Below are positions 1 to 11,681 of a stretch of DNA of 64,000 nt, piece by piece. The notes under the pieces were generated by a model. The model had not been told where the DNA came from, made no database searches, and saw nothing but the letters and a program-made list of their open reading frames with translations. This DNA comes from Cladochytrium replicatum (taxonomy: Eukaryota; Chytridiomycota; Chytridiomycetes; Cladochytriales; Cladochytriaceae). Every line of letters starts with the position of its first letter. Position 1 is the stretch's first letter. The stretch spans positions 123,072-187,071 of the forward strand of contig JAHLKD010000106.1 in the NCBI GenBank assembly GCA_025526935.1, read 5' to 3'. The translations under genes were made by a program, and so were the position numbers.

Positions 1-2017
1 ATTAAGATTATACACAACGCACTTTATGTTCCTGATCTAGAAGACACACTCGCATCGGTGTGTAGTATCATTGGAGACTCCGGAGACATTGTGAGTTTCA
101 CCAAAGACAAGGTTATCCTCACGCATGGTGATACGGATGAACACGTTATTATTGGGCGACAGGAAAGAGATTTGTACTATCTCTATGCTGATGTCAGTAC
201 CGTCGGAACTCACCAACCGCTGCATGTGATTTTTCAATGAGCTAAGGCAGTAGCGGTATACGCAGAAAATCTTGATCAGTCAATGGACTTTATGTCCGGT
301 GTACAATCTTCCTACGCGATGGGTCTCGATGTAATGTCGGACAACAACATCTGTCGAACGAACCATGACGAATATCAACGAGCATCTCAAGATACAGTTG
401 GAGTGAGCACCAACTTATTGCCAGTGACAGTACACGAACTTGCGAAGTTACACCAGCAGTTTGGTCACATCCACTTACGGACGATCTGTTGAACGGCAGA
501 GAAGCTCAACATCAAAATGCCCAAGGTCCAGGAGAATTGATAACGAAACGGTTGATCCAATGGTGCAATACCAAGATTCCTCGTATTTGCGTCCTTCCAC
601 CCAGCTCCTCCGTCAGTAAAGGAACTCGATGGTCTATCAGAGCAGAATATACAGTCGATCAAGTATATGTCGGCGATGCTGATACAAGCTGGACTACCAC
701 AAACACTTCAATTCTTGCCACTTTCCATCCTATACGCTGCGGTCGTCAAGAACGCTACTTTCCCCATATATTACCGCTTAGAAGAAGCCGCTGACATGCA
801 TGTTGTTGAACATTTTCATGGACTAGACGATGATGACCCAGACGATGCCAATCACGATCTGAATGCTGATTTATCGACTCCACAGTCCAGTACTGAAGAA
901 TTATCTCCGAGTTAACCTTCCGTATCTCCTGTAGAGGAATACGATGCACAACTCGAAGGTGATCTTCAATTCATTGGAGAAGATGTCGATGAAGCGTATG
1001 CAGCAAGAAAACGAAAACACCAAGCAAGTGCAAATTTGTCGAACGCCAAAAGGAAACACAAATCCTTATTTACCTGATCCGTTCCAAATATCGACTGGAC
1101 CCTGAAGGCCGATTCCTCATATCCAACACAACCAATTGCGAATGGAAATTTACAGACTGCACCAAAGATTCTTCGTGAGGCTTTATCACGATCTGATGAG
1201 GCTCCATTTTGGTTAGCGGCGATGAAGGAGGAAGTCACACAATCAGTCGGCAACAATACTTGGGCCAAAACGTTTTTACCTGATGGACGGAATTTATTAT
1301 CAGGCAAATGGGTTTTTGCATACAAGCTTGACGAACATGGCAACATTCGATTTGACAACAGACTATTGCAGCCTTGTCGTTGGAAGCCGAACATGCATTG
1401 AACGAAATATCGCGCGAGATGAAGTGGATGAAAAATCTTGTGACGGGTATCGGGATATGTTCGACCTGTCTCCACAAAGTAAAATAACCTTCAAGTAACT
1501 GTCCTTGCTTCTACAGCAATCCGCAAGTCTAAGTCTGAACACTGGGAGCAAGCAAACCAACCTACTGCTTCTTAAATCCTCTTCAGGTCACTCAGTAGTC
1601 TGTCTGGGATGATCTGTTGGTATTTGCAACACATTCTTAGATCTGTGGTCACGTGTTCTATTTTTCTAAGCCACTAACATAAATCTGAACAAATCAAAAA
1701 TTAATTATACAAATCAAAAATTAATTGAATTCTAAACAAAGGAAAAGAAATCCCACTCCCCCAACTCTTTCCCAAATCTCTTTCTATGCCACATTTGCGG
1801 TGCGCACACCACAACAACGTCGTTCAATCCTCTCCGTTTATGGCAAGACAATCAATCTACCGAATCCATCGCAAACAACCTGTTCAACAAACAACCGGAC
1901 CAACACATGCACGTTCAGGAGAGATTTGTGAATCTCCAAGATGAACAGAAGCACTAAGAGTTACACCATATGGATACTTCTGATATGATCGCGAACATCT
2001 TAACTAAACCTCTTGGA
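1..2017 (+). mobile_element. Decayed Ty1/copia fragment (family 1) with internal deletions
   Basis: This is a plus-strand relic of the same family as the intact element at 11032-17591. It begins inside the protease-to-integrase region and ends in RNase H. The first 480 bp align closely to about 13303-13790 of the intact copy. Three internal deletions are visible. At about 526 the text jumps from the GAG-pre-integrase region to the end of the integrase core. At about 758 it jumps across the rest of the integrase to the acidic linker. At about 1348 it jumps from early reverse transcriptase to late RNase H. Several in-frame stops (for example near 237 and 487) show it is dead. A block of about 355 bp without counterpart interrupts RNase H at 1460-1815. 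The fragment ends at 2017, where a family-2 LTR piece begins. The start is cut by the window edge. Confidence 0.85.
1460..1815. other. Unidentified insertion inside the copia relic
   Basis: About 355 bp with no counterpart in the intact copia copy separate two parts of its RNase H region. The block is AT-rich in its second half and has a short direct repeat around 1686-1725, where the words caaatcaaaaattaatt recur. I see no coding potential, no clear terminal inverted repeats and no LTR. It may be a small inserted element or filler DNA. Confidence 0.45.
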
Positions 2018-2487
2018 TTTCTCGTGGAGAACATGTCATTGTAGACAAGATTATAGCTAATCTTCATGTTCTGCTCACAATGGTTATTGTGAACAATCTC
2101 TGGGATCAATATCTCTCTATTCGAGAGAATAATATTTATATTAGATATTCCTGTAAATCTATAGTCACAGGTTAATTATAAAAGCTGAAACGACAGTATT
2201 TGAATTGTGAATTGTGCAAAATTTGAGTTGTTTGCACAATTCAAAGAGCATGTGGCGATATGAGATTTCGGGTGGCTGTGGTGCAAGAGCGTGATTGGAG
2301 AAACACGAAACTCTGCACATACACACACCAACCTGAGGACTATCTCTAGCAAAAGTCCCAGATCAGCAGCACTTAAACTGATCAAATTACATCGCCCTCA
2401 AACCAAACTTCAACACAATAGTTATTGCCGCAAGGCGCTTCCCCTGATCAACGCCAGATCTCCAACGCTTAAAGGATGCCCAATAAT
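2018..2487 (+). mobile_element. Partial LTR plus leader of copia family 2
   Basis: The sequence matches 8354-8790 of element C: the distal LTR part and the leader just after it. It lacks the first roughly 300 bp of the LTR and ends shortly before the gag start codon. The LTR here ends TTCAACA followed by caatagttattgcc, which helps to place the LTR end in element C, where the last bases are changed. It has no coding sequence and is a relic. Confidence 0.75.
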
Positions 2488-2540
2488 GTTCGGCGGGTCC
2501 GGGTTGGGTCCGGGTTTCAGTGGCGACCTGCATCAAACCC
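2488..2540. repeat. GGGTC-rich short repeat block
   Basis: A short run with repeated gggtccgggtt words sits between the family-2 relic and the left LTR of element A. Similar GGGTC-rich words with a shared cagtgacc motif occur near 18470-18610 and 38985-39145, so this may be a fragment of a dispersed repeat family. The function is unknown. Confidence 0.4.
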
Positions 2541-3138
2541 TGTTGAACAAAGCTGTGGTCTGGATCCTCAGGTTGTGTGTGTTGTTAATTCACGGGTTAA
2601 TGTTACTAAGAGATGAATAAAGAAGATTGCGAGTCACAAGTGCTAGCGCAAGAGAATGCTCCTTGTGTGTATCGCCACAGGCTCCTTAAATAAGTGTACT
2701 GTCGTTTTGGCTTTTCCTTCCGGAAGATCTGGATCGCAGCGATAAGGTTTGACTCTTCTTCTCACAGGCGTAGCGAAGCATAATCATACTAAGCTGTGCG
2801 TGAGATCTAGCTCTCCTCAACAGGATTGTTCTCACACATGATTCCCACGAACGCGTTAATCATATGTAAACCTTTGCTGTGATCTGATCCGGGCTTCACT
2901 TCTACAAGTGGATGATAGAAAAGTAATGACAGTTTACTATACCTATGGCCGCAATAAATATAACCCATGAAGAAATAACTGGAGGTATCCAAACTCGTAA
3001 TAGATCATCATCTATATGCTTTAGTTCAATAGTTAGAAATGTTGCTCAGTGAAGAGTGACATTTCTGTATATCGGGCGTTTGTGTTTTGTACTATCAATG
3101 ACTGGATTGGCCAAGTCCATCAATCGAAATACTTAACA
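2541..3138 (-). repeat. 3' LTR of copia element A
   Basis: This 598-bp LTR reads, on the minus strand, TGTTAAGTATTTCG at its start and TTTGTTCAACA at its end. It matches the 599-bp LTRs of element B with a few substitutions. A purine-rich tract, acTGAGGGGGTG on the minus strand, lies directly next to it as expected for plus-strand priming of reverse transcription. Confidence 0.9.
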
Positions 3139-3265
3139 CACCCCCTCAGTCATTAGATAGGTACAACCGAGAGTATCACTCAACCGATCATAACTTTCTG
3201 TAAATGCTGAAGTTGATATTCCATTGAAATAAAGGTGGGTTGTATGGACATCGCCAGTCGGTCGT

Positions 3266-6200
3266 TCAAGATAGTATATTAAGTGAAGACTGACTGACTA
3301 GCCCCAACGAGCCCCTGTGTTTAAGGTATAATTTACTTCCAAGAGGTTTAGTTAAGATGTCCGCGATCATATCAGAAGTATCCATATGGTGTAACTCCTG
3401 ATGTTTCTGTTCAACTTGGAGATTCACAAATCTCTCGCGAACGTCCCATGTGTTTGGTCCGTTTGTTGTTGAACAGATTGTTTGCAATAGACTCGGTGGA
3501 TTGATTGTCTTGCCATAAACGGAGCGGATTGAACGACGTAATTCCGATACCCGTCATAAGATTTTTCATCCACTTTATCTCACGCAATAGTTCGTTCAGC
3601 GCATACAGTTCGGCTTCCGACGACGGGGCTGCAATAGTCTGTTGTCGAATCGACTGCCAACTGATTGCCGCATTAGCGAACATTACCACGTAACCGGTTC
3701 GTGAGTATCTATCTGCGTCGCCCGCCCAGTCTGCATCGGCATAACCTTGTGGGTTGTTAGCCGAATCAAACGTGTAGAGACCGTCGGGTCTCAGCAGCGG
3801 AGACGTGATACCAGTCCATGTATAGTGTAAACCGTAATCCCAAGTACCGAGTAAATATCGTTGTAATCGATAGAGAGCCTTTGATTCTGACTGTCGAGGA
3901 TCAATCTGATGTTGTGCCAAAATATTGACTGCGTATGAAATATCCGGTCGTGTCTTAGTCGCCACGTACGATATCTTCATTAACATTGATCGAAATTGTG
4001 TTGCCTTGGCATCGGACAGTGTTGGTGTAGTCTCATCAAAGATATATGATTTCGACATCGGTGTTTTGGTCGGTTTGATGTTGCTACCCCATAAATTCGC
4101 TTCTTCGAGAATCTTCTTTACGTACAATGCATTGTTGAGGAAATATCCTTCCGTTGTCTGTAATAACTCCATTTTCAGAATCCATTTCGCCTTCGAAGTA
4201 CTGCCTACTGTGAACGAAGTTTCCAAATCGGTCTGAAACCGATGATATGCGTTTGGATCTGTGGAAAAATGTAGTATATCATCGACATGAACGGTAGTGT
4301 GTTCGCGGGTATTATTTGTTGGATTGTATCGCCAGAAATGACAGATGTCTGCAATATTCCTCACGAAACCAACACTGAGATATTGTTTCCAAAGAGTTTT
4401 GTACCATTCTCGAGCTGCCTGGTGTGGTCTAGACCGTACAGACTTTTGATAAGTCTGCAGACGATGGGTCGATTCCGGAAATCTACTCGTCCGAAACCAT
4501 GAGGGAGTTCGACGTAGTTCTCTTCTTCCAGTATCGCATTGAGATATGCACCCTTGATATCAAACTGGAATATTATCATGCCGACTAATGCTGCTAATGC
4601 AATCAGAAAACGGATCGTGGACGTTTTCGTAACTGGAGAATAGGTTTCATCGAAATCCAATCCTTCAATCTGTGAAAATCCTCGTACGACCCAACGTGCT
4701 TTGAATCGAGTAATATTGCCATGTTCGTCAAGCTTATATGTGAAAACCCATTTGCCCGATAATAAATTCCGTCCATCAGGTAAAAACGTTTCGGCCCAAG
4801 TATTGTTGCCGACTAGTTGTGTGACTTCCTCCTTCATCGCCGCTAACCAGAATGGAGCCTCATCGGATCGTGATAAAGCCTCACGAAGAGTCTTTGGTGC
4901 AGTCCGTATATTTCCATTCGCAATTGGTTGTGTTTGATATGAGGAATCGGCCTTCAGGGTCCGGGTAAACAAGGAAATTTGTTTCCTTTTGGCGTTCGAC
5001 AAATTTGCACTTGCTTGACGTTTTCGTTTTCTTGCTGCATACGCTTCGTCGACATCTTCTCCAATGAATTGAAGATCACTTTCGAGTTGTGCATCATATT
5101 CCTCTACCGAAGATACGGAAGACAAATTCGGAGATTCTTCAGTAATGGATTGTGGAGTCGATAAATCAGCATTTGGATCGTAATCAGCATCGTTTGGGTC
5201 ATCATCGTCTAGTCCATGTAAATGTTCAACAACATGCATGTCACCAGCTTCTTCTAAGCGGTAATATATGGGGTCGTCGTTCATATCCTCATCGATTTCT
5301 TCGTCTGCAACGGTAGAAGTCGGGAAATTGTCTGAGACAAACTCAACAGTCGTCTCTTGCACCCCCTGATCCCCGGTTGGTATTTGATCAACATCGAAAT
5401 ATGTCCCGGCCTTCAGTGGATATTGTACCGTAAGATCGTCGAGTAACTGTCGGGTAGGACTATAACCAACAAAAACTCCCTCGTGGAACGTAACATGGAA
5501 GTATTCGCCTATTGTGTTTGTCCGAAAATTGAGTGCTATGACGATCTTCAGGTCTTCACCCTTGTATCCGAGAAACAGACCTAGTTCAGACTTGTCTCGG
5601 ATTCTGCGCGCCAACCTTTGTTCGTGTGAGATCCACAAACTAACGAGTGTTCCAAAGGCGTGGATAGTTGCCAAATCTATCCGCTTGTCAAGGTAAGCAC
5701 AGTACGGAATCGCATTCACAGCTGAATGGAAAGTAGCGTTCTTGACGACCGCAGCGTATAGGATGGAGAGTTGCACGAATTGAAGTGTTCGTGGTAGTCC
5801 AGCTTGTAGCAGCATCACGTCCGACATATACTTGATCGATTGTATATTCCGCTCTGATAGACCATCGAGTTCCTTTACTGACGGAGGAGCTGGGTGGACG
5901 TGGATGCGAGGAATCTTGGTATTGCACCATTGGATCAACCGTTTCGTAATCAATTCTCCTGAATCGGAACGTAGTTCAGCAACGTGTAATGGGTGATTGC
6001 GATTTTCCACATCAGCGATATGTCGAATCATACTATCCACCGCATCACTCTTTCGATTCAGCAAGTAGATTGTGATGAAACGAGGTTGTTCGTCGACAAT
6101 GATCTGCCAATATCTCTTCTTCTGTCCGTCGTAGATTAAACGTACGACATCGGAAAACAGACGGAAAAGTTTCCTCGGAGCTCGACTTATTGTAGAATAA

Positions 6201-8046
6201 ATCGGCTTCTGCTTCAGCTTCGTGCGACTACAGACCAAACAATTCTGCATAATTGATTTGTTGACAAGATTGAATGCATCCGGTTCAACCTTGGGCATTT
6301 TGATGTTGAGCTTCTCTGCCGTTCGAAAGATCGTCTGTAAGTGGATGTGACCAAACTGCTGGTGTAACTTTGCAAGTTCGTGTACTGTCACTGGCGATAA
6401 GTTGGTGCTCACTCCAACTGTATCTTGAGATGCTTGTTGACATTCATCATCGTTCGTTTGACGAATGCTGTTGTCTGACATTACATCGAGACCCATCACG
6501 TGAGAAGATCGTACACCGGACGTAAAGTCCATCGACTGATCGAGACCTTCTGCGGATACCGCTACTGCTTTAGCTCGTTGAGCTATCGCATGCCGCGGTT
6601 GGTGAGTTCCGACGGTACTAACATCAGCATAGAGATAGTACAAATCTCTTTCCCGTCGCCCAATAATAACGTGTTCATCCGTATCACCATGCGTGAGGAT
6701 AACCTTGTCTTTGGTGAAACTCACAATGTCCCCGGAGTCTCCAATGATACTACACACCGATGCAAGTGTGTCTTCGAAATCAGGAACATAAAGTGCGTTG
6801 TGTATTATCTTAATTCGCCCATTGGGTAAAACTACAGATACATCTCCAAAACCACAAACTGGAATTGTATGACTATCCGCTAGTTCCACCACGTCCTCGT
6901 CATTCGTATACGTCAGCAAACTAAAGGCATGACGATTAGGTGTCATCCAAACAGTTGCGCCTGTATCAAGCAAACCCACACGATCCTTTGCTTGAACATG
7001 TACACGGACAACCTTCTGTGCCGAGTGTGCGTTCACTATCGAAAACATATTTCCGATGTATGTGTCAGCATCTTCATCAACAGAAGCAGGTTGGGTAAGG
7101 TCAAAGATTACCTTCTTGGTCAACACCGGTTTGGCGGTTGACTCGTCCTCCGACGAATCATCGCCTGCATCGCCACGGCTGGCAATGAATGCACAAAAAT
7201 CCGTGTCTAAATGAAGACTCTTTGCAGTGAGATAGCGTTTACACGCCGACTGCTTGTGTCCTCGTTTGCCACAGAAGTTGCATGTGAGATCTGTCTTCTT
7301 TGCAGAAGAAGATGTGGACGACCTGGAGTCCTGCGACTGCCTGGTCCGAGTGGAACTGCTACTCCCACCGCTACTGCCGGAGCCACCCGAGGCACCCTGC
7401 TTACGGCATTGAGCATTGGTGTGAGACGAGTTCGGATGCAAGGTACAAATATCCTCCGACTTCGCAACCTTGGCTTTCGCTTTCGCCTTTGCTTTCTTCG
7501 CCTTTGCCTTCATGGCCTTCTTTGTCCCATTAGGCCCACCGGCATCCATGGTGACGTTGAGTTGGACCAATTGGTTGAGGTCGGTCAAGATATTTGACAC
7601 TGTTTCGAAGTAATGCGTTGGCTTTTGGTGGAATGGTCGCAGAGCATTCGGATTTGCAGCATCAATTGGATCTTGTATTAACGCCGGTTCCCATTCGGCA
7701 TACGCAGAAGTGATCATTTTTCCGAGAAAAGGTACGAGGGTCCGTAGTTCAATTGTCTGCATCGTGATTTTTGCGACTAACCGGTTTAGTAGATCCTTGA
7801 TTACGAGTTCGTCCGGTAAAGAGTTCAGTTTGAGTTCGAACAACTCAGTGAGGTCGGTCACAAACTGCTGAACGCTTTCTGCCGACTGACCGTTCGTACA
7901 TTTCAGATCTACCAGCAGTTGCTCCCACATAGACGATTCGATCGGAGCTTGACCGCCAGCACTGAAAATTCGGCGAAGTCCATCGACTTTGCCTTTTGCT
8001 GATGCATAAGCTCTGACTCGATTCATGTCGCGTTTTGGGAAACATT
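3266..8046 (-). pseudogene. Frameshifted gag-pol of copia element A
   Basis: The polyprotein reads in order: C-terminal gag, zinc knuckle of the CX2CX4HX4C type, aspartic protease with DTGA, GAG-pre-integrase HHCC region, integrase core, reverse transcriptase, RNase H. Compared with copy B, a 4-bp insertion near 4421 shifts the frame right after the YGL motif of reverse transcriptase, and an extra G near 3446 (cccatg on the plus strand) shifts it again in RNase H. The catalytic VDD box and the RNase H acidic residues are still readable in their own frames. The open frame runs into the right boundary at 8046 without a start codon of its own. Confidence 0.88.
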
Positions 8047-8725
8047 TGTTGATGCATGCACATAAATGGAACTAGCTACTCCAGTCTTCATCCACTACCG
8101 ACACTGAGGGGAAATAGCCTTACCAGAGACGTCTGGGACAAGTTCATGCGTAATCATACATTACATGAAAGAACTGGCATTTCTAACTATTGGTCATGAA
8201 GACATCCTCCTTTACTCATTGGAATCTAGTAGAGTTCTGAGAGTGATCACGCGTTTGAGAAAGAATGTGATGCTAATCAGTTTGCTGCTGACAGTTATAT
8301 CATACTCGGGTACATCTCGTATGATATTAATGCAAGGTACTACATACTTATTTCTCATAGAGAACATGTCATCGTAGACAAGTTATAGCTAATCTTCATG
8401 TTCTGCTCACAATGGTTATTGTGAACGATCACTGGGATCTATATCTCTCTATTCGAGAGAATAATGTTTATATTAGATATTTCCATATATCTATAGCCAC
8501 AGGTTAATTATAAAAGCCGAAACGACAGTAATTTGAATTGTTTGCACAATTCAAAGAGCCTGTGGCGATATGAGATTTTGGGTGGCTGTGGCGCAAGAGC
8601 GTGATTGGAGAAACACGAAACTCTGCACATACACAGATCAACCTGAGGACTATCTCTAGCGCAAGTCCCAGATCATCAGCACTTAAACTGATCAAATCAC
8701 ATCGCCCTCAAACCAAACTTCGATA
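8047..8725 (+). repeat. 5' LTR of copia element C
   Basis: The left boundary is set by the point where homology of element A to copy B stops. The right boundary is set by comparison with 2018-2487 and with copy B, where the LTR is followed by caatagtta in both families. The last bases here read CGATA instead of CAACA, a likely mutation. The LTR contains a short inverted word pair (caattgtttgcacaattcaaag) shared with the relic at 2018-2487. Confidence 0.7.
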
Positions 8726-8785
8726 CAATAGTTATTGCCACAAGGCGCTTCCCCCAATCAACACCAGATCTCCAACGCTTACAGT

Positions 8786-10952
8786 ATGCCTAAGAACGAC
8801 GCCCGCGACGGAAAACCAAGGCCGTTCGCTGGGCAAACGCTTGGGGAGTTCGATAAATACATGAAGATCGTTCAGAATTATGCGAACTCGAAAGGAGAAG
8901 CTGGAACTTTGCTCACAAAGCCGCCCTACCCAAAGCCGGAAGACTTTGTGAAAGAAGAGGAGCCTGAACGGCCTGAACGACCATCTGCACTCGAAGAATA
9001 CGACACAACAAATGACTTTGATTATGCCGTTAAAGAGTACGACGTAGCGTTGAAAGAGTACAACGCAATTGTGAACGACAATCATCGACGATTGCAATCA
9101 TATCGCGCTGAATTACAGATGTACGAACGATCTCAAGGACACAACAACATTGCAAACAGTTGTCTTGCCGATTGTTTTCCGGAGGTCGACATCAATTTAG
9201 TGCAAAAACATCAGAATGCCGTTGATCGAGTTGCTGCTTTACGCGGAATTTACGCAGCTAAACGGCAGAAGACTTTTGAGAGCCGCCATTGGGAAGACCG
9301 TTTCAAAGCTCTAGCTTGCTCCAACGGTGAAGATGCACTTGAAGTCAAATCATTCATTGCTGAGCTGATTCAACTCACCGAGGAAAAGCTTTCAACCCAA
9401 CCGGCTGAAGCTGTTATTCACAAACTTCTCACTCGAGTTTGCTCAAAGATCGGTGAACCTGATATCAATCTACAATCCTTTTCGATTTTACTCAGAGACA
9501 TCTCAATGGACACTTTCACAAAGTATGAACCTGATCTACTTGATGATGAGGATGATTCTGGTCAGAAGATACAATCAGAACACCATTACCTGAGAACAAT
9601 GCAGAACTTACTTGCTGAGATGAGAGAAATCATTCAAATGGATGTAACTCGCGATTACACTCCTTCAGATTCACCTCAAATCAAAGGCAAAGCCATGTGA
9701 GCAAAGACCAAAAGACTACCGAAAGCTCATGCTGCTCATGAGGTTTGTGTTTTACATCCCAACTCTTCTCATTCTTCTGCAGAGTGTAAACAACTCAAAT
9801 ATTTGATTGAGAAACATGCTTCCTCACATAAAGGAAATGCCAACAGTAAGACTGCAAACAATCGTGCCGCATCAAAATCTAAGGATGCGAAGAACAACAA
9901 ATTCTCTTGCGATTTCTGTGGCAAATCTGGCCACACGCAGAATTTCTGCAGGAAACGCAAACTAGCCAAAAGTTTGAATGATGAGGAATGGAAACAGATA
10001 AAAGCATCTCGTGCTTCCTCCTCAACATCCCAGAACATGGATATCGATTCTCAGGAATCAGAACCTTCCAGCAAGCATTGAAGAGTACCACTGCAATCTA
10101 CACGTAAATGCCAAACCTCTCGGTTTGATTGACTCTGGTGCTACTGCTTGGATGACTCCAGACAGACATGCATTCAAGAATTTATTTTACGTTAATGATG
10201 CAGGAGATGTTTACTTGGCAGACAATCATCCCATTCCTATTAAAGGCTATGGAGATATTGCACTTGTTTTGTCAAATGGTTCAAAAAACAAATTCAAAAT
10301 GCACTTTTTGTTCCCGATTTAGAGGATACACTTATATCTGTCTATAGCATCATCGGGGATGAAGGTGATATAGTCAGTTTCACCAAAGACAAAGTCTATT
10401 TGTCAAACAAAGGAACTGAACAATGTGTTACCATTGGTTTAAGACGTGGAGGTTTATATTATCTTCATGGAAGTTTGGATACTACTGATCCATTACTTAA
10501 CCACTCTTCCAAAATAGGTGCAGCTATTTTGACGAATCTTTCTAATTCTGCACTCTCTGTTGGCAAACAGAATGTTTTACCTGGTACCACTACAAACACT
10601 GCCCAAGAGCAGCAGACAACCACGTCTGGTGTAAGGTTTGACACAGTGAAGGACAACAATGTTTTCCCAAAAGATTCTAACAAAACTAGATATTACGGGG
10701 GTGAAGTTTTAGACGGAGCTTCATCTGCAACATTAAGTCTATACTCCCAAACAATGGCTGATAATGGAGTAAACAACGTTTCAGCTGTGACCATCAACAA
10801 ATTAGCTAGATTACACCGGCAATTTGGTCACATATATTTGCGGAAAATCCTGCAAACTTTACATTCTCTGGGAAAGAAACTGCCCAAAGTCAGGAGTGAT
10901 GCACTTGATTTTGTTAACTTTTTTTACAGAACTGCATAATTTGCAATCAGAC
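8786..10952 (+). pseudogene. Gag and partial pol of copia element C
   Basis: The frame opens at an ATG at 8786 and codes a gag similar in layout to copy B (starts with a KPRPFAGQTL motif near residue 10). An in-frame TGA at 9698-9700 interrupts it; the same frame then continues through a basic stretch and a zinc knuckle CDFCGKSGHTQNFC to a stop at 10079-10081. The aspartic protease motif IDSGATAWMTP follows in another frame (about 10100-10320), and after another shift the GAG-pre-integrase region with HRQFGH (10400-10939). At least one stop and two shifts make it non-functional. It ends within the pre-integrase zinc region. Confidence 0.8.
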
Positions 10953-11030
10953 TGTTGAACAAAGCTGTGGTCTGGATCCTCAGGTTGTGTGTGTTGCTAA
11001 TTCACGGGTTAATGTTTCTAAGAGATGAAT
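10953..11030 (-). repeat. Inverted 78-bp LTR terminus beside element B
   Basis: These 78 bp are the exact reverse complement of the last 78 bp of the element B LTR (11553-11630 and 17514-17591). I see no mismatch to copy B, whereas the LTR of element A differs at two positions, so the piece derives from a B-like copy. It starts precisely at the LTR terminus and stops one base before the 5' LTR of B. Confidence 0.85.
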
Positions 11031-11031
11031 A

Positions 11032-11630
11032 TGTTAAGTATTTCGATTGATGGACTTGGCCAATCCAGTCATTGATAGTACAAAAACACAAACGCCCGAT
11101 ATACAGAAATGTCACTCTTCACTGAGCAACATTTCTAACTATTGAACTAAAGCATATAGATGATGATCTATTACGAGTTTGGATACCTCCGGTTATTTCT
11201 TCATGGGTTATATTTATTGCAGCCATAGGTATAGTAAACTGTCATTACTTTTCTATCATCCACTTGTAGAAGTGAAGCCCGGATCAGATCACAGCAAAGG
11301 TTTACATATGATTAACGCGTTCGTGGGAATCATGTGTGAGAACAATCCTGTTGAGGAGAGCTAGATCTCACGCACAGCTTAGCATGATTATGCTTCGCTA
11401 CGCCTGTGAGAAGAAGAGTCAAACCTTATCGCTTCAATCCAGATCTTCCGGAAGGAAAAGCCAAAACGACAGTACACTTATTTAAGGAGCCTGTGGCGAT
11501 ACACACAAGGAGCATTCTCTTGCGCTAGTACTTGTGACTCGCAATCTTCTTTATTCATCTCTTAGAAACATTAACCCGTGAATTAGCAACACACACAACC
11601 TGAGGATCCAGACCACAGCTTTGTTCAACA
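11032..11630 (+). repeat. 5' LTR of copia element B
   Basis: The LTR begins TGTTAAGTATTTCG and ends TTTGTTCAACA (TG...CA termini). It is followed by caatagttacgaatcg, which should hold the primer binding site; it is not the usual initiator-Met tRNA complement and I could not assign the primer tRNA. The LTR probably carries promoter and polyadenylation signals, but no site is clear enough to name. Confidence 0.93.
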
Positions 11631-11681
11631 CAATAGTTACGAATCGTTGCTTAACACATTTCTTTGGACAACAACGACAAG

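Larger units (their letters stand above)
2541..8046 (-). mobile_element. Ty1/copia element A, 5' end lost
   Basis: This is a minus-strand copia element of the same family as the intact copy B. It keeps its 3' LTR (2541-3138 in plus coordinates), the polypurine tract (complement near 3139-3152) and gag-pol from the middle of gag onward. Its right end stops inside gag at 8046, exactly where the LTR of element C starts, so the N-terminal gag, leader and 5' LTR are missing. The coding frame is broken twice. It therefore cannot move on its own, but the protein is otherwise very close to copy B, which points to a recent insertion. Confidence 0.88.
8047..10952 (+). mobile_element. Truncated copia element C (family 2)
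   Basis: This plus-strand element starts with TGTTGATGC at 8047, has an LTR of about 679 bp, a leader, gag and the first part of pol. It ends abruptly at 10952 in the GAG-pre-integrase region, where an inverted LTR end of family 1 begins. Integrase, reverse transcriptase, RNase H and 3' LTR are absent. Its gag is clearly related to that of copies A and B but much diverged, so it is a separate family. It seems to have landed inside element A, since the A gag is cut exactly at its left end. Confidence 0.8.

Noticed and set aside
11179-11364. 61-codon ORF repeated in each copia LTR (also 17140-17325 and 2807-2992)
   Set aside because: It lies wholly in the LTR, has no domain, and is repeated only because the LTR is.
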